From: Holacanthus passer
Taxonomy: Eukaryota; Chordata; Actinopteri; Pomacanthidae
Assembly (NCBI GenBank): GCA_025331565.1
Contig: JAFREQ010000009.1
Coordinates: 9,289,501 to 9,353,500, forward strand
Direction: 5' to 3'
DNA length: 64,000 bases
Position 1 is the stretch's first letter, and each line of letters opens with the position of its first letter. Of this stretch, positions 12,701 through 26,900 are shown in pieces. Below the pieces are notes generated by a model. That model saw only the letters and a program-made list of their open reading frames with translations, was not told the origin of the DNA and searched no databases. The position numbers and the translations under genes were made by a program.

Positions 12701-14269
12701 CACTCACGATCTGTCAGTGTTGTAGTCTTCAGGTTACTGTTAATCTGTGACAAAAGAAAACCACATACACATCTGACGTGCTGATTTCTGCCCATCCAGT
12801 TACACTCTTATCCTCAAGAAAACATATACCTTTATGTTATTACTCTAAAAAGATTGTGTAATGCAGACTATATTTTGTAGAGGTCAATGTGGCTCAGTAC
12901 TACTGTGTAACATCAATTTACTGGGCTTCAATGAAAACTCAGTGAAAATGTCATGCTGGTTAACACTGGATACAGTGGGGTCAGTTCTTTCACTTCCAGT
13001 AGAATCTGAGCGAAAAACCTCAAACAGCATGTCTTATTCTGTGAGAACTAAATAAAGTCACTTTCTCCATCAAAAAACTTGGAAACACGTTATAAAAGTT
13101 TGAACAGACAGTCTCATGAACATAAGTATGTGATATGTAAATTATTACAGATTGGTTTTCTATATTACAGATGTCAGGTTTGGCAGGCGGAGCTGCAGGA
13201 TAAAATGTCTGTGGAGAAAGCAGCCTGTGTTTACTCCTGACATGTGAGTCCATTATATTAGTCCTACATCTCCTCATATTGTCCATTCTGGGTATTACAT
13301 GTGTGGCATATCTCTTCATATGGAAACTACTAAGGGTTGGAGAACAATCTTGAATCACAATGTTAACCCTGTTTTATTGTTTGATACAAGTTTAAACCAA
13401 ACTGAAGCCTCATTATATCCTGCACTGATATGTGATTAAATAAGTTTGTTAGATCCTGATTATCTATCTAAACTGAGTTTAACCACCACTGTCACTGTAA
13501 ATACAGTATTTACAATAACAGCTCAGCTTTATTGCTCCTCATTCCCACACAATAACATTAATTTTCAGTTAGTCTTTTTAAGTTTTTAAAACAATATTAC
13601 TGTTATTTGTCATTTCTCTGAACTGTACCCTGAAGATTTATTTTGGTCCTATCACCAATCTCACAAGTTTTAGCAAAATGTGAGTACACTTATCCCTCAA
13701 CATACTGACTAATAATATTCCTTTTATTATGCATATATACTGTTTAGTTGTATTAATTCCTCTCCTGCTGAAGCCAATGAATACTTCCACTGACAAGTAT
13801 AGGACTGACATATACTTTGAACAGAATCCACCACTTTTACTCCTTAACTTCTATTTCTACTGTTTATCTTTTATATCTGCTCCTTGCGATGTGATGCCCT
13901 CCTTAATACAACATACATCTATTTATCATTCATACTGTACACTATGTATAACATTTGTAACATACTAACACTGATGCACTTTTCTGTACACCCTGTAACA
14001 TAATAACATGCATCCTGCACTCTCTCATGTGTTATATATATATATTTTTTACTAGTTATTTATTTACTATTGTTCAAAATCTTCCTTCAGGGTGAGTGAA
14101 ATTGGGCCTTATCTTATTGTATCTAAAGAAAACATATTCAAAAATCTACGTAGGCCAAAAGCAGGTTGTAGGTTTTACACAAACTGTCTTCATAAACGGT
14201 GGTTTTATTGTTTTCCAGTAAGGCGCACTGTGGAGAAACAGTAATCAGAGACTCTTTAACACATAGAGT

Positions 14270-14643
14270 GTATCAAAGGAGAGGCACGAGAGCAATGAAT
14301 CATGGGAGTTTGCAGGGGTTCCGCCTCGGTCATGGATCTACTACTTGTGACTCATCTCCCGTCGTGCACACTATCTCTGGTCATGTGAGCAGACTGCTGC
14401 GCAAACTCTCGCGAAATTAGCCTCAGATTTGACCAAAATGCTAATGCTCAGCTATTTCCGGGTCAGGAGGAGTGTGTGGAGGACAGGACGACAGGAGCAG
14501 TGATTAGTGGAGAGATTTTGGAGTTACCTGAGCGGGTCCGTCGATTGTTTTGCTCGTCGCCGCGTAGCCAAACGCACCCAGCTAGCTGCCCGCGGACTGA
14601 GCCCGCTCGCCGGTCACATGAAGTGAGTTTGACCGGAGGGAGG
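14270..14643 (+). promoter_or_regulatory. rufy3: GC-rich promoter and 5' leader of rufy3 exon 1a
   Basis: CpG-dense sequence precedes the upstream first exon. It includes TCTCGCGA at 14407-14414, a motif common in TATA-less housekeeping promoters, and TTTCCGGG near 14455. No TATA box is placed near a plausible start. The frame is open upstream of the ATG but has no ATG of its own, so this part is taken as untranslated leader. Confidence 0.5.
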
Positions 14644-14908
14644 ATGGCGGAGCGGGATATGCCGCCGCCGGGAGATCTATCTCTGCGACCATCTTCAGAG
14701 GCTGTTCAAAGTTGCGAGAGTCGAAATTCCTCGGATGAAAACGGACACGTCGACAGCCCCGATGAGACTCTCTCTCCCACCTCGGTGATTTACTTCAAGG
14801 AGGCTTTACACTCATCCAACTTGAGGTTCGGGAAGACTGGCTCTCTGTCACCCACCCCGCCTCGACAGTATGACTTCAAGATTGAACGAATCGACTCAAA
14901 ACGCAGAA
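14644..14908 (+). CDS. rufy3: rufy3 alternative first exon 1a
   Basis: The ATG at 14644 has a good context (A at -3, G at +4) and starts MAERDMPPPGD. The exon encodes 88 residues that are Ser/Pro-rich (DETLSPTSVIYFKEAL, SLSPTPPRQYDF) and ends at an AGAA|GTGAGT donor in phase 1. Exon 2 supplies the two bases that complete the codon. Exon 1b ends in the same phase, so 1a and 1b are interchangeable starts. The Ser-Pro sites look like proline-directed kinase targets (inference). Confidence 0.8.
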
Positions 14909-17900
14909 GTGAGTGCTGACAAACTTGTGAAAAGTCTGGATGGTTTCCAACTAGCTAACATTACACCCTTAATAACCTACTTTACTAAGAATACCAGCTG
15001 CACATACAGTTAGCGATGCTAGCTTGTTGTTAGCTAACTTTTGACTGTCCCGAAACAAACAACTTCCTCCCTGTTTATGATTCAGTGGCTAACTTAGCTA
15101 ACGTTAGGAAGGTAATAAATAACATAAACTCTCTTGTCAGCTGATTCTCATCCTCAAATGTATTTGCAGCTAAACTCCAGTCGTTTTAAGTGAGTAGTGA
15201 ACATAACTAACAAGCTAACCTAATGTCAACAAGAGGTGTAAACTTCACCCAGTTACCTCGTCTGTGTGTCATGTGTTGTTTTGACAGACTTGGTTAATTG
15301 CTTGCTGATCAACTGTAGCTAGCTTTTGTTTACGTCAATGTTCTTTGTGTCTGATGAATGTTTGTCTCCCATATTTCATTTTTAACTTTGATGCCATATT
15401 TTTAACTGTCGTCCTCGTACTTAGAAACCAAAGTTTCCTCTTTGATGAACTTTACACCACTTTCACATGTTCATTGGATCATGATAAGAGCGTGGTCTGT
15501 CTTTTTGCCATGTATCATAAGAAAAGCACAACTAGGGCTGTGTCTTCTTAGTCGATTAGTCGACTAAAACTGGTCACTGGGTTTGTTGTTTTTAAGTAAG
15601 AGGTTTTCAAAGTGGGAGGGGGGCCATCATAAACATTAATTACTCATAATTAATCATCAAAGTGTCAAGCGAAAATGCTTTCATTCAGTGGTACTGGCTT
15701 TTTAAATGCGAGGACTTGCTGTTTTTCTCTGTTGTACATGATTGTAAATTGAATATCCTTGTATTGCTGTTGCTCTGGGTGGACATTTTATTCATTGATA
15801 AAATAATATAGCCTCACCTGTACTAGATTTTTGAGGCCAATGCTACATCCATATTTGGGAGTTCAGATAAAGATAGTGATTTTTTTTCTTATGTATACAC
15901 AACTATCTTGATGGATCTTTTTTGTTTTGTTTTGGGGGGTTTTTTAAGATAAGATATACCTTTATTTGTCCCACAGTGGGGAAAATTCACATTGCACAGC
16001 AGCAAAGAGGATAGAAGCAAGTTAAATAGTAAAAAATGAGCTATTTAAACAAGCTAAAAAAAGTGAAATGGAATTGTGGCAAACAAGTACACTTGTCAGT
16101 GCTCTCTTTACAATGCCAGTGATGCCGATATGTTAATTAATATCAGCCAAGATTTTAAGAAATCTTTTTGTATTAATTTGTTAACAATAATTGTGATGCA
16201 ACAACTTGCCCTCGAATAATTTTTTTAACTGAATCAGCTAATCAATTAGTTGAAGAAATCCTATGCTTATCTCCTTAGGTATGGTAAGCCCTAATAAGAA
16301 ACCTTTATACAGCATTTTTCAAAGTCATACACAATACATGGTTTACAAGCAAGCGGACACGGAAAACCTGACTGAGCTTAAATATCTACCATAACTTTTT
16401 CTTAAGGCTGCTCAACAGTCAAAGCTACAGTACTTAATTTTTAAATGGATCTGACAGTTGTAGCTGAGTGAAATGAACAGTGAAACATCTGTTGGCTTGG
16501 TCATTTTTACCACAGTTACAAATGTTGTAATGTTGGGTATCAAACATCATCCTCTAAATTTCATCTCTACATCAGTGTCAAGCATGGCTTTTAATTTTGT
16601 CATCATGCAGCGGGCCTGTAGAAACCGTACCCATGTACATGAGTTTGTCTTTCTTTTCTGATTTTAGAAGAGGTTCATCATTTGGTTTCCCCAGGTGGGA
16701 AAAATAACAGTATGCCCATTTACATGCAGCATCTTTGGCCTTGTTACCCTTGTTGCTCTCTGCTGTTGGTTTTTGCTGTCCCGCTGCAGCCAGCTCAGTA
16801 ATTGCATTGTCAAATAACAGGCCGCTGTTTCAGGTCAGGGGACGCTGTTGATGCTTGAGAGACAGATGAGTCCTCTGCTGCATCATTAGCATTGGCTGGG
16901 TACTCTGGGCTCTGGGGACCCCCCTCCCCCCCCTTTTTTTACGCATGCACCATCTGCTCACGTGACAATGTGTTGCTGTACCCAGCACTACTGTCAGCCA
17001 TCTTGGTCAACACCCACCCAGTGCATTCACTGCGGTGCACAGGCAGTCCAATCAGAGTGAACCGGTGCTAAGCTGACCGGAGGAGGGCTGTGATTTTCAG
17101 CACGGTGCTCTCTTGCATTTTAAATCCCCAGTCTGCACAAAAGGGATAACAAGAGGTTTGAAGAGGAGGAGGAGGTGGAGGAGGAGAAGGCAGGGCAGCC
17201 TTTCTCAAGACAGCAGCGTATTTCACTCAGTTGTCCAAGGAGGAGAGGAGGATGCAGGCATAAAGAGGAGGAAAAGCAGCACCCTTTCAAACACCTGCTG
17301 AAAGCTGCTGTGGGCCTTCCCCCGTCTTGGCCTTTTTATCCTCTTTGTTTTGATGCTCTTTTCGTCCTCTCTGATTTCCTCTTCTCTCTGACTCTGTTAT
17401 TTTTGGGGGGCCTTTTACTGGTTCCTGGAACAAAAGCTACTGCGCCTTTTTCCCCTCTGTGGTGTTGGTTTTGCCTCGCATCAGCTGAGTCATCATGTCT
17501 GATCTGACGCCTCAGAGCGAAACCCCGACTCCCACCACCGACAAGATCACCCAGGCTGCCCGGGAGACCATTTATCTCTGCAACTTTCGAGTGTCTGTCG
17601 ATGGCGAGTGGCTTTGCCTCCGCGAGCTCAACGACATCTCCCTCACCCCCGACCCAGAGCCAGCCCATGAAGGTAATGTGACAGTTTAGCTGGGCATCTG
17701 AGGAGGTTTGTGGGCACAGCGTGATCTATGTTAGGGCGTGGTGAGACACGGTCCCCAGATGCTACGTGTTATATCTAGTGAACTGTGGTAATATGTCCTG
17801 TTCGAGCTGTCTCACGATCGATTTCAGGTGAGACAGTTTGATGTCTGACAGTTGCACAGCAGGATGACGCTGCTTGTAAATAAACCAGGGCTGGGCAACA

Positions 17901-20900
17901 AACCAACCAGGAAGTGCCTATTTGTTTTGTCCTGAGAATGTTTTAGCTTGCAGTAAATCCAACTGACAACAAGTATTTGATAGATAATGTTGGTGTTATG
18001 TTTCGATTATTGGTTACAAAACATAATCACCCAGCAGAAACAGATTTGCATGTTGTTGATTTCCACATTTTCTACTCTCACGGAGACAAAAACAAGACTG
18101 AAGCCTGATATTTATATTTGACAGCGAACAGGTGACTTGTTTTAAACAGATTCATTCTGTAATACATAGTGTAGTTTTATGTATTTAAATTTAATGGAAT
18201 ATGTGCTGTCCAGCAAGACTTCCTCATCTCTTGCCACGCCTTCTCTCAGCACAGAGCAGATAGATTGGCAGCTCCATGTTTTTTTTTTCTGAGAAAGGGA
18301 GGCCGTTCAGACTTTTCTCCAGCCAGTTGGCGAACTGCAAACACTGCAGCACTTCAACCTCCAGGTCTCAAAAAGCAATTATCTATTGTAATGATATTAC
18401 AGAGGACCATTAACTGACAACGACAGAAACATTTGTTTTGTCATGCTACTGTTCAAATGTCTCACCACTGGTCCCTTATGTTTCTTATCATACCTACTCT
18501 ACTGATATACTATAGCTGATATTTTTTCATTTCATTGCAATATTAGCACACATCTGGTTTCCACCAGTGGAGTTTACCTGTTTAACTGTAAGGCTTGACA
18601 CAAGTATTTCACATTTGAGTGTCATGCTACATTTATTTTGAAATCGCTTTTCACAGTTTTTGGAAATGCAGAAACCATGTCAAATATAAGTATTTTTTTA
18701 ATCAGGCTGGCTAGTGGTTCATATTACAATAACAATTACAATGGTAACTAATAACAAATTTAAAATATCTGCAGCACGTAACACATTATCAATTAGGCAC
18801 ATACTGTATTTGCAAATGCATGTAGACTTATTGGATTTGGCATGAATCAAATGTAAAGCTGTCATGTTGTTGCATTCTTTCTGAAAAGCTAATTAAAGAG
18901 AACAGAAAGTAGAATATTCCTCATTAACCAGCTCTCCACTTAGATCTCAGGATGTAATTGCTTGGGTATGTAATTGTGTGTCATAATTACCTGTAATGTT
19001 CTGTGTTAAAAATCTGAGCTTTTAGAATTATATTCCTGATGCAGATTTACACCATTTTAGCAATAACATACTGGAGCTGTGTGTTAATTACCTTTTGGTT
19101 GCAATCATTTTGTGTTGGAGGTCAAGATTTTCATTCTCTGTAACTGAAGTCCATGTAAATACAAACTACACACCAAATGTAGGAATGTATTAATAATGTA
19201 GCATAACCCTGTAGAACTCCTCAAGTAAAAGCCTCTCAGTGTCTGTTATCTACTTACATAAATAATGGATTAGATATAGACATATAGATGGATCATACCA
19301 AGAATTCAGTGCTAACTTTATTAGGTTATTCATATCCTTGTTGAACCATTTTCTCATTCTTTCAGGTTTATATTAAAATGTGTAACAGGTTTTGCTATGT
19401 TAGGTCCTCTAGTCAGTTTTAGGTTTAATACCTAAAGAGGAACCAATTTACGTAATAAAAATTGCTTTCCAACACCTTGTTGGTTTTATCATCTTGTCTT
19501 GTTTTTCCATATTAAAATGACATTACTTTTACTTCCTGGAAAAAATGGATCTTGCAGTATTGAAGGAAAACTGACAATGGAACCACCTAAAATGTTATTT
19601 TTTTCCCCCCCTGACTGAATAAATTTAGCTCCTGAGTCATTGATGCTGTTAGACCATATTTTGTGCCATTACTTTGTGGATTCTAAGGACCGTTTCCTGT
19701 CTTTGTTTCTTATTTAGATCCCAAGGATCCCATCGCAATTGAAAGGCTTAACTTGATGAACATGGCCAAACTGAGCATCAAGGGCCTGATCGAGTCTGCT
19801 CTCAACCTCGGACGCACACTTGACTCTGACTATGCACCTCTCCAGCAGTTCTTTGTCGTGATGGAGCACTGCCTGAAACATGGGTTGAAAAGTATGTATA
19901 GCACACGTCACACTGTCATCTGTTTAAAACCGCATGATTGGTGGACCTTACAAATCTGTAAAGTCTAAAAATGGAAATTCGATCACTTTGGTAACTGTAC
20001 AAATATGTTCATACATTTTTGTATGAACATTTTTGTACAGTTCAGTCCCAGAATACATATAAAATCCACAGTATGTGCAGTTGTGGGTTATATTTCCAAC
20101 CTTAATTAACCGTTCATACCAACCAAAGAGATATAAAAGGGATAAAATGACAAAATTGTTGATTACATGCTCTGTATTTACTGTGACATATTTTTAGTTC
20201 ACCTCTGTTAAAAAATCATTCCTGGTTAGTTTCTGGTGCCCATTTTTATATGATGACACTGTGACCCCCATTCCTCTAAATGATGCAGCTCAACAAGCAC
20301 TGTTTCTCAATCACCAGCCAAGAAGACCTTCCTGGGGCAGAACAAATCATTCTGGGGGGCATTGGAGCTCGTCGAGAAGTTGACGCCCGAGGCAGGAGAG
20401 ATCACTGCTAGTGTAAAAGACCTGCCTGGCCTCAAGTGAGTCTGTTATATCAGTTCCCTGAAGAACGCAAACAGATTTCTCCCCATCATAATTTCAGATT
20501 TTGTTGATATCATCGATGCGCTTCACAATGTTTGTGCACAGAACAATGAAAAGATTTAATAGCATGGGAGTTACTCCTTCTGCCTAAAGTAACCTGGAGC
20601 TCCTTTGCCAGTTGCCGTTGTTCAGTAAAGACTGTAAGGAGTTGTTTTTCTATGTGTTGTATTCAGTTTCAAGTGTGTTGATATCCAACTCTCCTGTGTT
20701 TGATGACAGAACTCCTCTAGGAAGAGGGCGTGCCTGGTTAAGACTGGCCTTGATGCAGAAGAAACTCTCTGACTACATGAAGACCATCATCAACAGAAAG
20801 GACCTGCTCAGGTGTGTTTGTATCATACTGTGTTGAGGCCCAGTGGCCATTGAGAATAAAACTTTCATCATCATTATGGCTTGATGATATTTCTTTTTTC

Positions 20901-23900
20901 TCCCCCAAGAACTGTTTTAGCGCATGATGAACATTTAGAAGTGCTTCAACAAAAGCAGTTTTCTGGTCAGTGACAGTATTTCTCACTTCACTCTGTAGTG
21001 AATTCTACGAGCCGAACGCATTGATGATGGAGGAAGAGGGAGCAGTCATCGCTGGGCTGCTTGTTGGACTAAACGTCATTGATGCCAATCTGTGTATGAA
21101 GGGAGAGGACTTGGACTCTCAGGTCATTCGGCTTTCACCTTCACTTGTTCCAACATTCATGGCCTCAGTAACACAAACATTACCTAAATCAAATCAACCA
21201 AATGTTTGACTAGTGGCTGCAGGAAGGAGCTCTAACAGAGTTGTGGCAAGACAGTGTACAGGAGGTTTGCTTTCACTTTCATTCAAGTTCTTTTGACTTT
21301 CAAATTTTAGCTTAAAGTAATGTAGTTGGGGGAGTATTTTTGTAATTGCTGAATTTAGAGTTTGGAGCATTTACAGTTAATCCAAAACTAGAGGCAAAAA
21401 ATGTCTGACCTGTGTACAATTAGCCCTTCCTCATATGCATTAAAATGCTCTACAGTGCAATTACAAAACAAGCAAACAGTTGTTTTCACCCTCAACACTG
21501 GCAGCTAAGCCGGGACAAAACTTTTTTCTGTTAAAATTAATGAACACATTAGTAAGGATCCAGAAGGAGCATATAGTCGAGTTATTTAAGATTTTTTTTT
21601 TTTTAAACAAAAGAGCTGCAGTGTGGTTTCAGTTGTAATTGATTCTCTGTTTCTTGTTTAATTATTTCTGCAGGTCGGGGTGATTGATTTTTCAATGTAC
21701 CTCAAAGATGGTGGACACAGTAGTAAGAGTGCAGAGGGGTGAGTACTGCTTTCCAACCTTCAACCACAGTAATTATTTAGTTTCAGTCCATATTGCTCTC
21801 TACTACTACTTAACAGTAAAGTAAACGGCCTGAGCCAGGAGGAGGCTTGGGTATGAAAATCTTTCTGTTTTTATTTCTAAGACATACTGTTAGCTTTTAG
21901 CTATTCTCTTTGTAGGTGACGTCTGTTTGACTCGATATCAATGGAAATTCAAAAGCAAAAACAACATTAGGGACAATTGCAACAGAAAAGATATGCATAC
22001 TTATACATACATACATACATGCATACATATTGTACATATATAAATGTATGCAAACACACATACACATAAATATAAAAACAATCAAAGAAGGAACTAAAAA
22101 CCAACAACTCATGACCACAGAAGTGTACTCTGTCAGTTGTTAGGAAAAAGCCGTTCTGTAAAGGGAAGTTTGAAGATGAGATTTAAAAGCAGCAACAGAA
22201 TCAGCTGATCTGGTGCTCAGTGGAAGGCTGTTCAGAGACAAAGAGCTGCAGAGGCTCTGTCCACCTTTTGTTTTCAACCTGGACTCTGGAAATGTTAGAG
22301 GACCATTGATTATGAAAATTCCCTCATTATGAAAGTGACAGAAAATAGTAGACATTCTAATCAATGATAAACACAGTTGACCAAGGGGCCTACCAGCTAA
22401 CTACATGGTTTTTTTTATTTAATTCTTTCATCTGTCTCTTGTCTCATTTGTCCTCTTCTCTTCCTGCTCCTTCAGCGACGGTCAGATCACAGCGATTCTT
22501 GACCAGAAGAATTATGTGGAGGAGCTGAACAGACATTTAAGGTTTGTCAGAGTGACCTCTCTTCACTACCTTCACCTCGTTCAGCAGCATGCCGACTAAT
22601 GTGATGCTTGCCTGTCTGTCTGTTTTGTAGTGCATCAGTAAATAACCTACAGGCCAAGGTGGATGCTCTGGAAAAGTCCAACACAAAGCTTACAGAAGAG
22701 GTGGGAGCCACTCAGGGCTGAACTTCTTTTTCTGCTTCTCTGCACAGCTGTAGGTTGTCTTTGTTTACAGAACCGTTTGCTGACTTTTGTCTCCACAGCT
22801 CGCAGTGGCAAATAACAGGATCATCACTTTACAAGAAGACGTGGAGAGAGTAAAGGAGGAGAGCTCATATCAGCTGGAGTCCAGGAAGGTGAACACATCT
22901 TCGAATTAATTCAATTGTTTTTCTCCTTAAAACGGAGACAAATCACACTAAATTACACTCTGAATTGTAATTTTATCGCAAATGTCATCCAGATGCTGTG
23001 AATTTCCTCATTCATTCATTCAACCTTGATTTCAGTCTCAAAGAACCATTTCTTTCAGTTCCAGTGACATCGAGAGTTCGGTCAAACAGAATGAATGGAA
23101 ACAGACATAATTTAACAAGAAAACACAGCAACAAAACACAGCTAAAAACAGTCACATTCAAGAGCCAACTAGTTTGTAATCATGGTTTTAAACTGACCTA
23201 TAGGTATAATTGTGGAAAGGTTTAATTTGTATTGCCAAAACACAAAAACTAAAAGCAGTTTGAGCATTAGCCAATCACTTGAATGGGTCAAATAGTGACT
23301 ATGGGACCAGTTTAATAAGGAAATGATGTATGACGGCATGTTACCATTAAGATAGGTGTGCAGAGTAGGTTTTTGTGGATATGGTTATAGTTTTGTTTTG
23401 GCAACATGTTATAAGCACAATTGAACCCAAATTTCGTCACTTTTCATTGTTTTTCTGAGTTTGAAACATTTCTAATGAGGGTCTGTGAACACGTTAATAG
23501 TAAAAAAAAAATTTGCAGATTACAATGATTCCTGTTACCAGCAGTGAAAGATTATTCCCTCCATAACTCAACATTATTGTTTATCGACTTTTATTTGTAG
23601 TTGTATGGAGACTGTATTATCATACTGTGTTATCAGTTTGCAAAATTATGTTTAAGTTATAATTACGAACAAATTGTATTTTAACACCAAGAAAATTAGT
23701 TACTGAAGTTTTCATTTTACACAGGTTAAGTTTTTCTCAGACATAATCCATAACAATGGAACATATTTCATTGTATTAAACATCTATGTATGATTTATCC
23801 CACATTCATCATATTGTGATAGATATTGACATCCTCTTTCTTGACTGTCTCCTATTCTCAAAGGCAGCTCTGGGTTGGTTTAAAAGTTAAATATTTGTAC

Positions 23901-26900
23901 AATATACATTTGCAATGAAAATAAAAATCTTAGTGTGTGTTACTGTTTATTTAATTTGATTTTATTTTTCAGGCATTAAGAAGCGATTCGGCACCAGATG
24001 GACAAGCACTGGGTGAAACGCGCAAGCAGCTCAAAGAGGAAACTCTGCTTCGATTGGTGTGTTTCTGTCTCTTAACAATGCGTTGCTACTCTTATCATCG
24101 AATTCTGAGAGTCCCTGTATTTACTGTCAGCGGTCATGTCTGGTTGTGAAGCGTGTATCTGGAGTTAAATCTGATATCTGTGCAGGATGTGGAGAAGGAG
24201 CTGGAGGTGCAGATTGGGATGAAGCAGGAGATGGAACTCTCCATGAAGATGCTGGAGAAGGACATCTGTGAGAAGCAGGATGCTCTGGTGGAGCTCAGAC
24301 AGCAGCTGGAAGACCTTCGTGCCATCAACCAACAGCTTAGCCACAAGTCACAGGTGAGGCCACATTTTAAGGGTTTTACAACAAACCCAATTCCAAAAAG
24401 TTGTGATGCTGTGTAAAATGTCAATAAAGACAGATTTTGTTGGTTTGCAAATCATTTAAACCCTATATGTAATTGAAAATGGGGTAAAGACAAAATATCA
24501 GAGGTTGAAACTGAAAAATTTCATTGTTTCATTGAAAAATATACACTCATCTTAAATTTGATGCCTGCAACACATTTCAAAAGTTGGGACAGAGGACAGA
24601 TGTTTACCATTGTGTAATTCTTCTTTTAACAACACTCTGTAAATGTGTAAACTTTTTTGAAACATGTTGCTTAACTTAAACTCTGTATTCCTATTTCAAA
24701 TGTGTCTTTAAATGACATCCTCAATGTTGTTTAACATAGACTCTCTTGGTTAATGTAACGGTCATATTTAAATTATGGAGTTTTAATCATTTCAACTTTG
24801 TTTCTGAGAAGTGGGTTTTTTTCCGTCAGCTTGGTGGACAGCTCTAAATACTACAATACCCATGAGTCTCGGCCACAATTGCTAAGAAGAAGCCAGCCAG
24901 ACTCATCTGATACTGACCCAGAAACTGAAAGTACTTTGATTTAAGCTGGAGATCGTGTTTCCAGTTTTCTCAACACTTTAGTCTTTAGTCACCATCAGCA
25001 TCAGCCAAGTTTTATGTGCACAGGCTTGTATCTTCCACTTTTCATCAAAGAACCAGATATTTTCTAACACAGTTTTATCTCTTTTACTCATGATTCAACC
25101 AGAAGAGTTTTGTGACGATCCAAGCACTCCAATTGTAAGTCATCTAGTCCGCAGGGAAAAATGAATAGGAGCGGAATACCAGTGGAATTAAACCTCAACA
25201 GAATCGAACATTGCTGCAGGCAAATCAGTGAAATAAAATCTCAGCTCTAGTTTAGTCTTTTAACAAACATGTACTGAGTTGTTGTGACTAACGTGCCTCT
25301 TCCTCATCAGAGCGCAGATGCCAGCTCCAAACAGAAGAGTGAAGCCATCGCTCGCCTGGAGGAGAAAATAAACCAGATGACAGGGACTGTAAAACAGATG
25401 GAGACCAGGTGAGGACACTTCTCCACAGCCATGATTAGTATTATGAATAATGATTACAGTAGACACTTTTCTTCGTGGTATCACATACCTACAAAAACCT
25501 TTTATTGTCCTGTTTTTCTCTCTCCACTTTCATTGTCATTATTTTTCATTATCATGATTTTTTTCCATCATTTAATCAGTGAGAAACATTTGGCGAAGCA
25601 GGCCAGAAACCTGAACTCAGCAGCAGGCAAGCTGCTGCAGCTGCAGCAGTAGCTCCCCACTTTCATAAATCTGAATACAAACATACAACCCTGCCTAATA
25701 TAGAAATAACCAAACTAGGATGTTATCTTTTCTGTACGATGCTCCTTTGTCGTTGAAAATAAAACCATTTTTCCCACCTCCTGCAGTGGCTCTCCAGCAG
25801 CATCAGCTTTGAGTAGTGTGGACTGAATCGATCCTTTTAGCAGCCCTTAATCCTTGTGTTCTCTGACCGATGTGTTTGCCACATCAGATTTATACTTTTG
25901 TTTGGTAGGCATTTCTTACAAATACCCCATGAATGCTTTCTGGCAAAGGTAAGATGAGTAAATGGCAGGGTGTCTGAAAGTCCACTGTGGACAGTTTTAA
26001 GATCTGATGGACTGGAGATTAATGTGCTAACAGACACGTCCTGGATATTTGGGAGGTTGTGGCTGTAATATTATTCCAAAGAATTCGACCACTACCAGAG
26101 ACTGGGCTTGAATATTTTCAACCAACGGAGACAGACAGAATTTTAAAAAAGAAAAGAGAGAATCTGAACTGTTCAAGAACTGATATCCAATGTTGTCATT
26201 TGGTGATCCAGTGTGTAAGAGGCCAGGACAGGAGTAGGATAAAGCAAGAAGAAAAGGGCAAAATTAATTAATTAATTTTGAATTGTATGTGAACATAACA
26301 TTGGTGTAAACTGTAGTAATCATTAGGTTAATAAAACAATAAACAAACACAGCCTGCTTCATCTTCTTTGGCTAAAGTTTCCCTGTTGTCCTCATCGGGT
26401 TTCAGTCCCCAGACACTTGATCTTTCTGTCATATTTGTGTTTATTTAAGTTTCAGTTTGCATCTCTTTCCAACCATGTTTCTTTTTCGTCAAGTTTTCAT
26501 TTTACCATAAGTTTACGTGACAACCCCCCTCCCCAAACCAGATGCAAACAGGCTGAGAGAGAGAGGGATCTGGCTTTAGAGGCCAACCGACTCTTCAAAC
26601 AGGACTTTGGTGACAAAATCGAGAGTCTGCAGGTTGAGGTGGAGCAGCTGAGGAAGCACAGGTAAAGTCTGAGTGAATGGTAATAGGAAGCTCGCTATCA
26701 GTAAAAGCTTGTATATCAGTATTTATATCAGTAAAAATTTGAAAACAGAAAAAAGGCAAGATGTCTTTAATGTCTATGAGGATGGACTGAACTATAGCTA
26801 CTGTTATTCTATTGCTTTGCTCTCGTATGGCTGAAATTTGCAATTTCAAAGCAGTTAACATCTTCAAATTTAGGACTGGTGGAGGTTGCATTGGGGTTAT

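Larger units (their letters stand above)
7236..14269. other. Intergenic upstream of rufy3
   Basis: A/T-rich DNA with no recognisable exon on either strand. It holds a long foldback at 12091-12216 and a dispersed repeat fragment at about 12470-12700. Distal rufy3 regulatory elements could lie here, but none can be identified from one sequence. Confidence 0.5.

Noticed and set aside
14476..14643. Upstream extension of the rufy3 exon 1a frame
   Set aside because: The frame is open but has no ATG before 14644 (it starts at GTG), and the 14644 ATG has a strong context.
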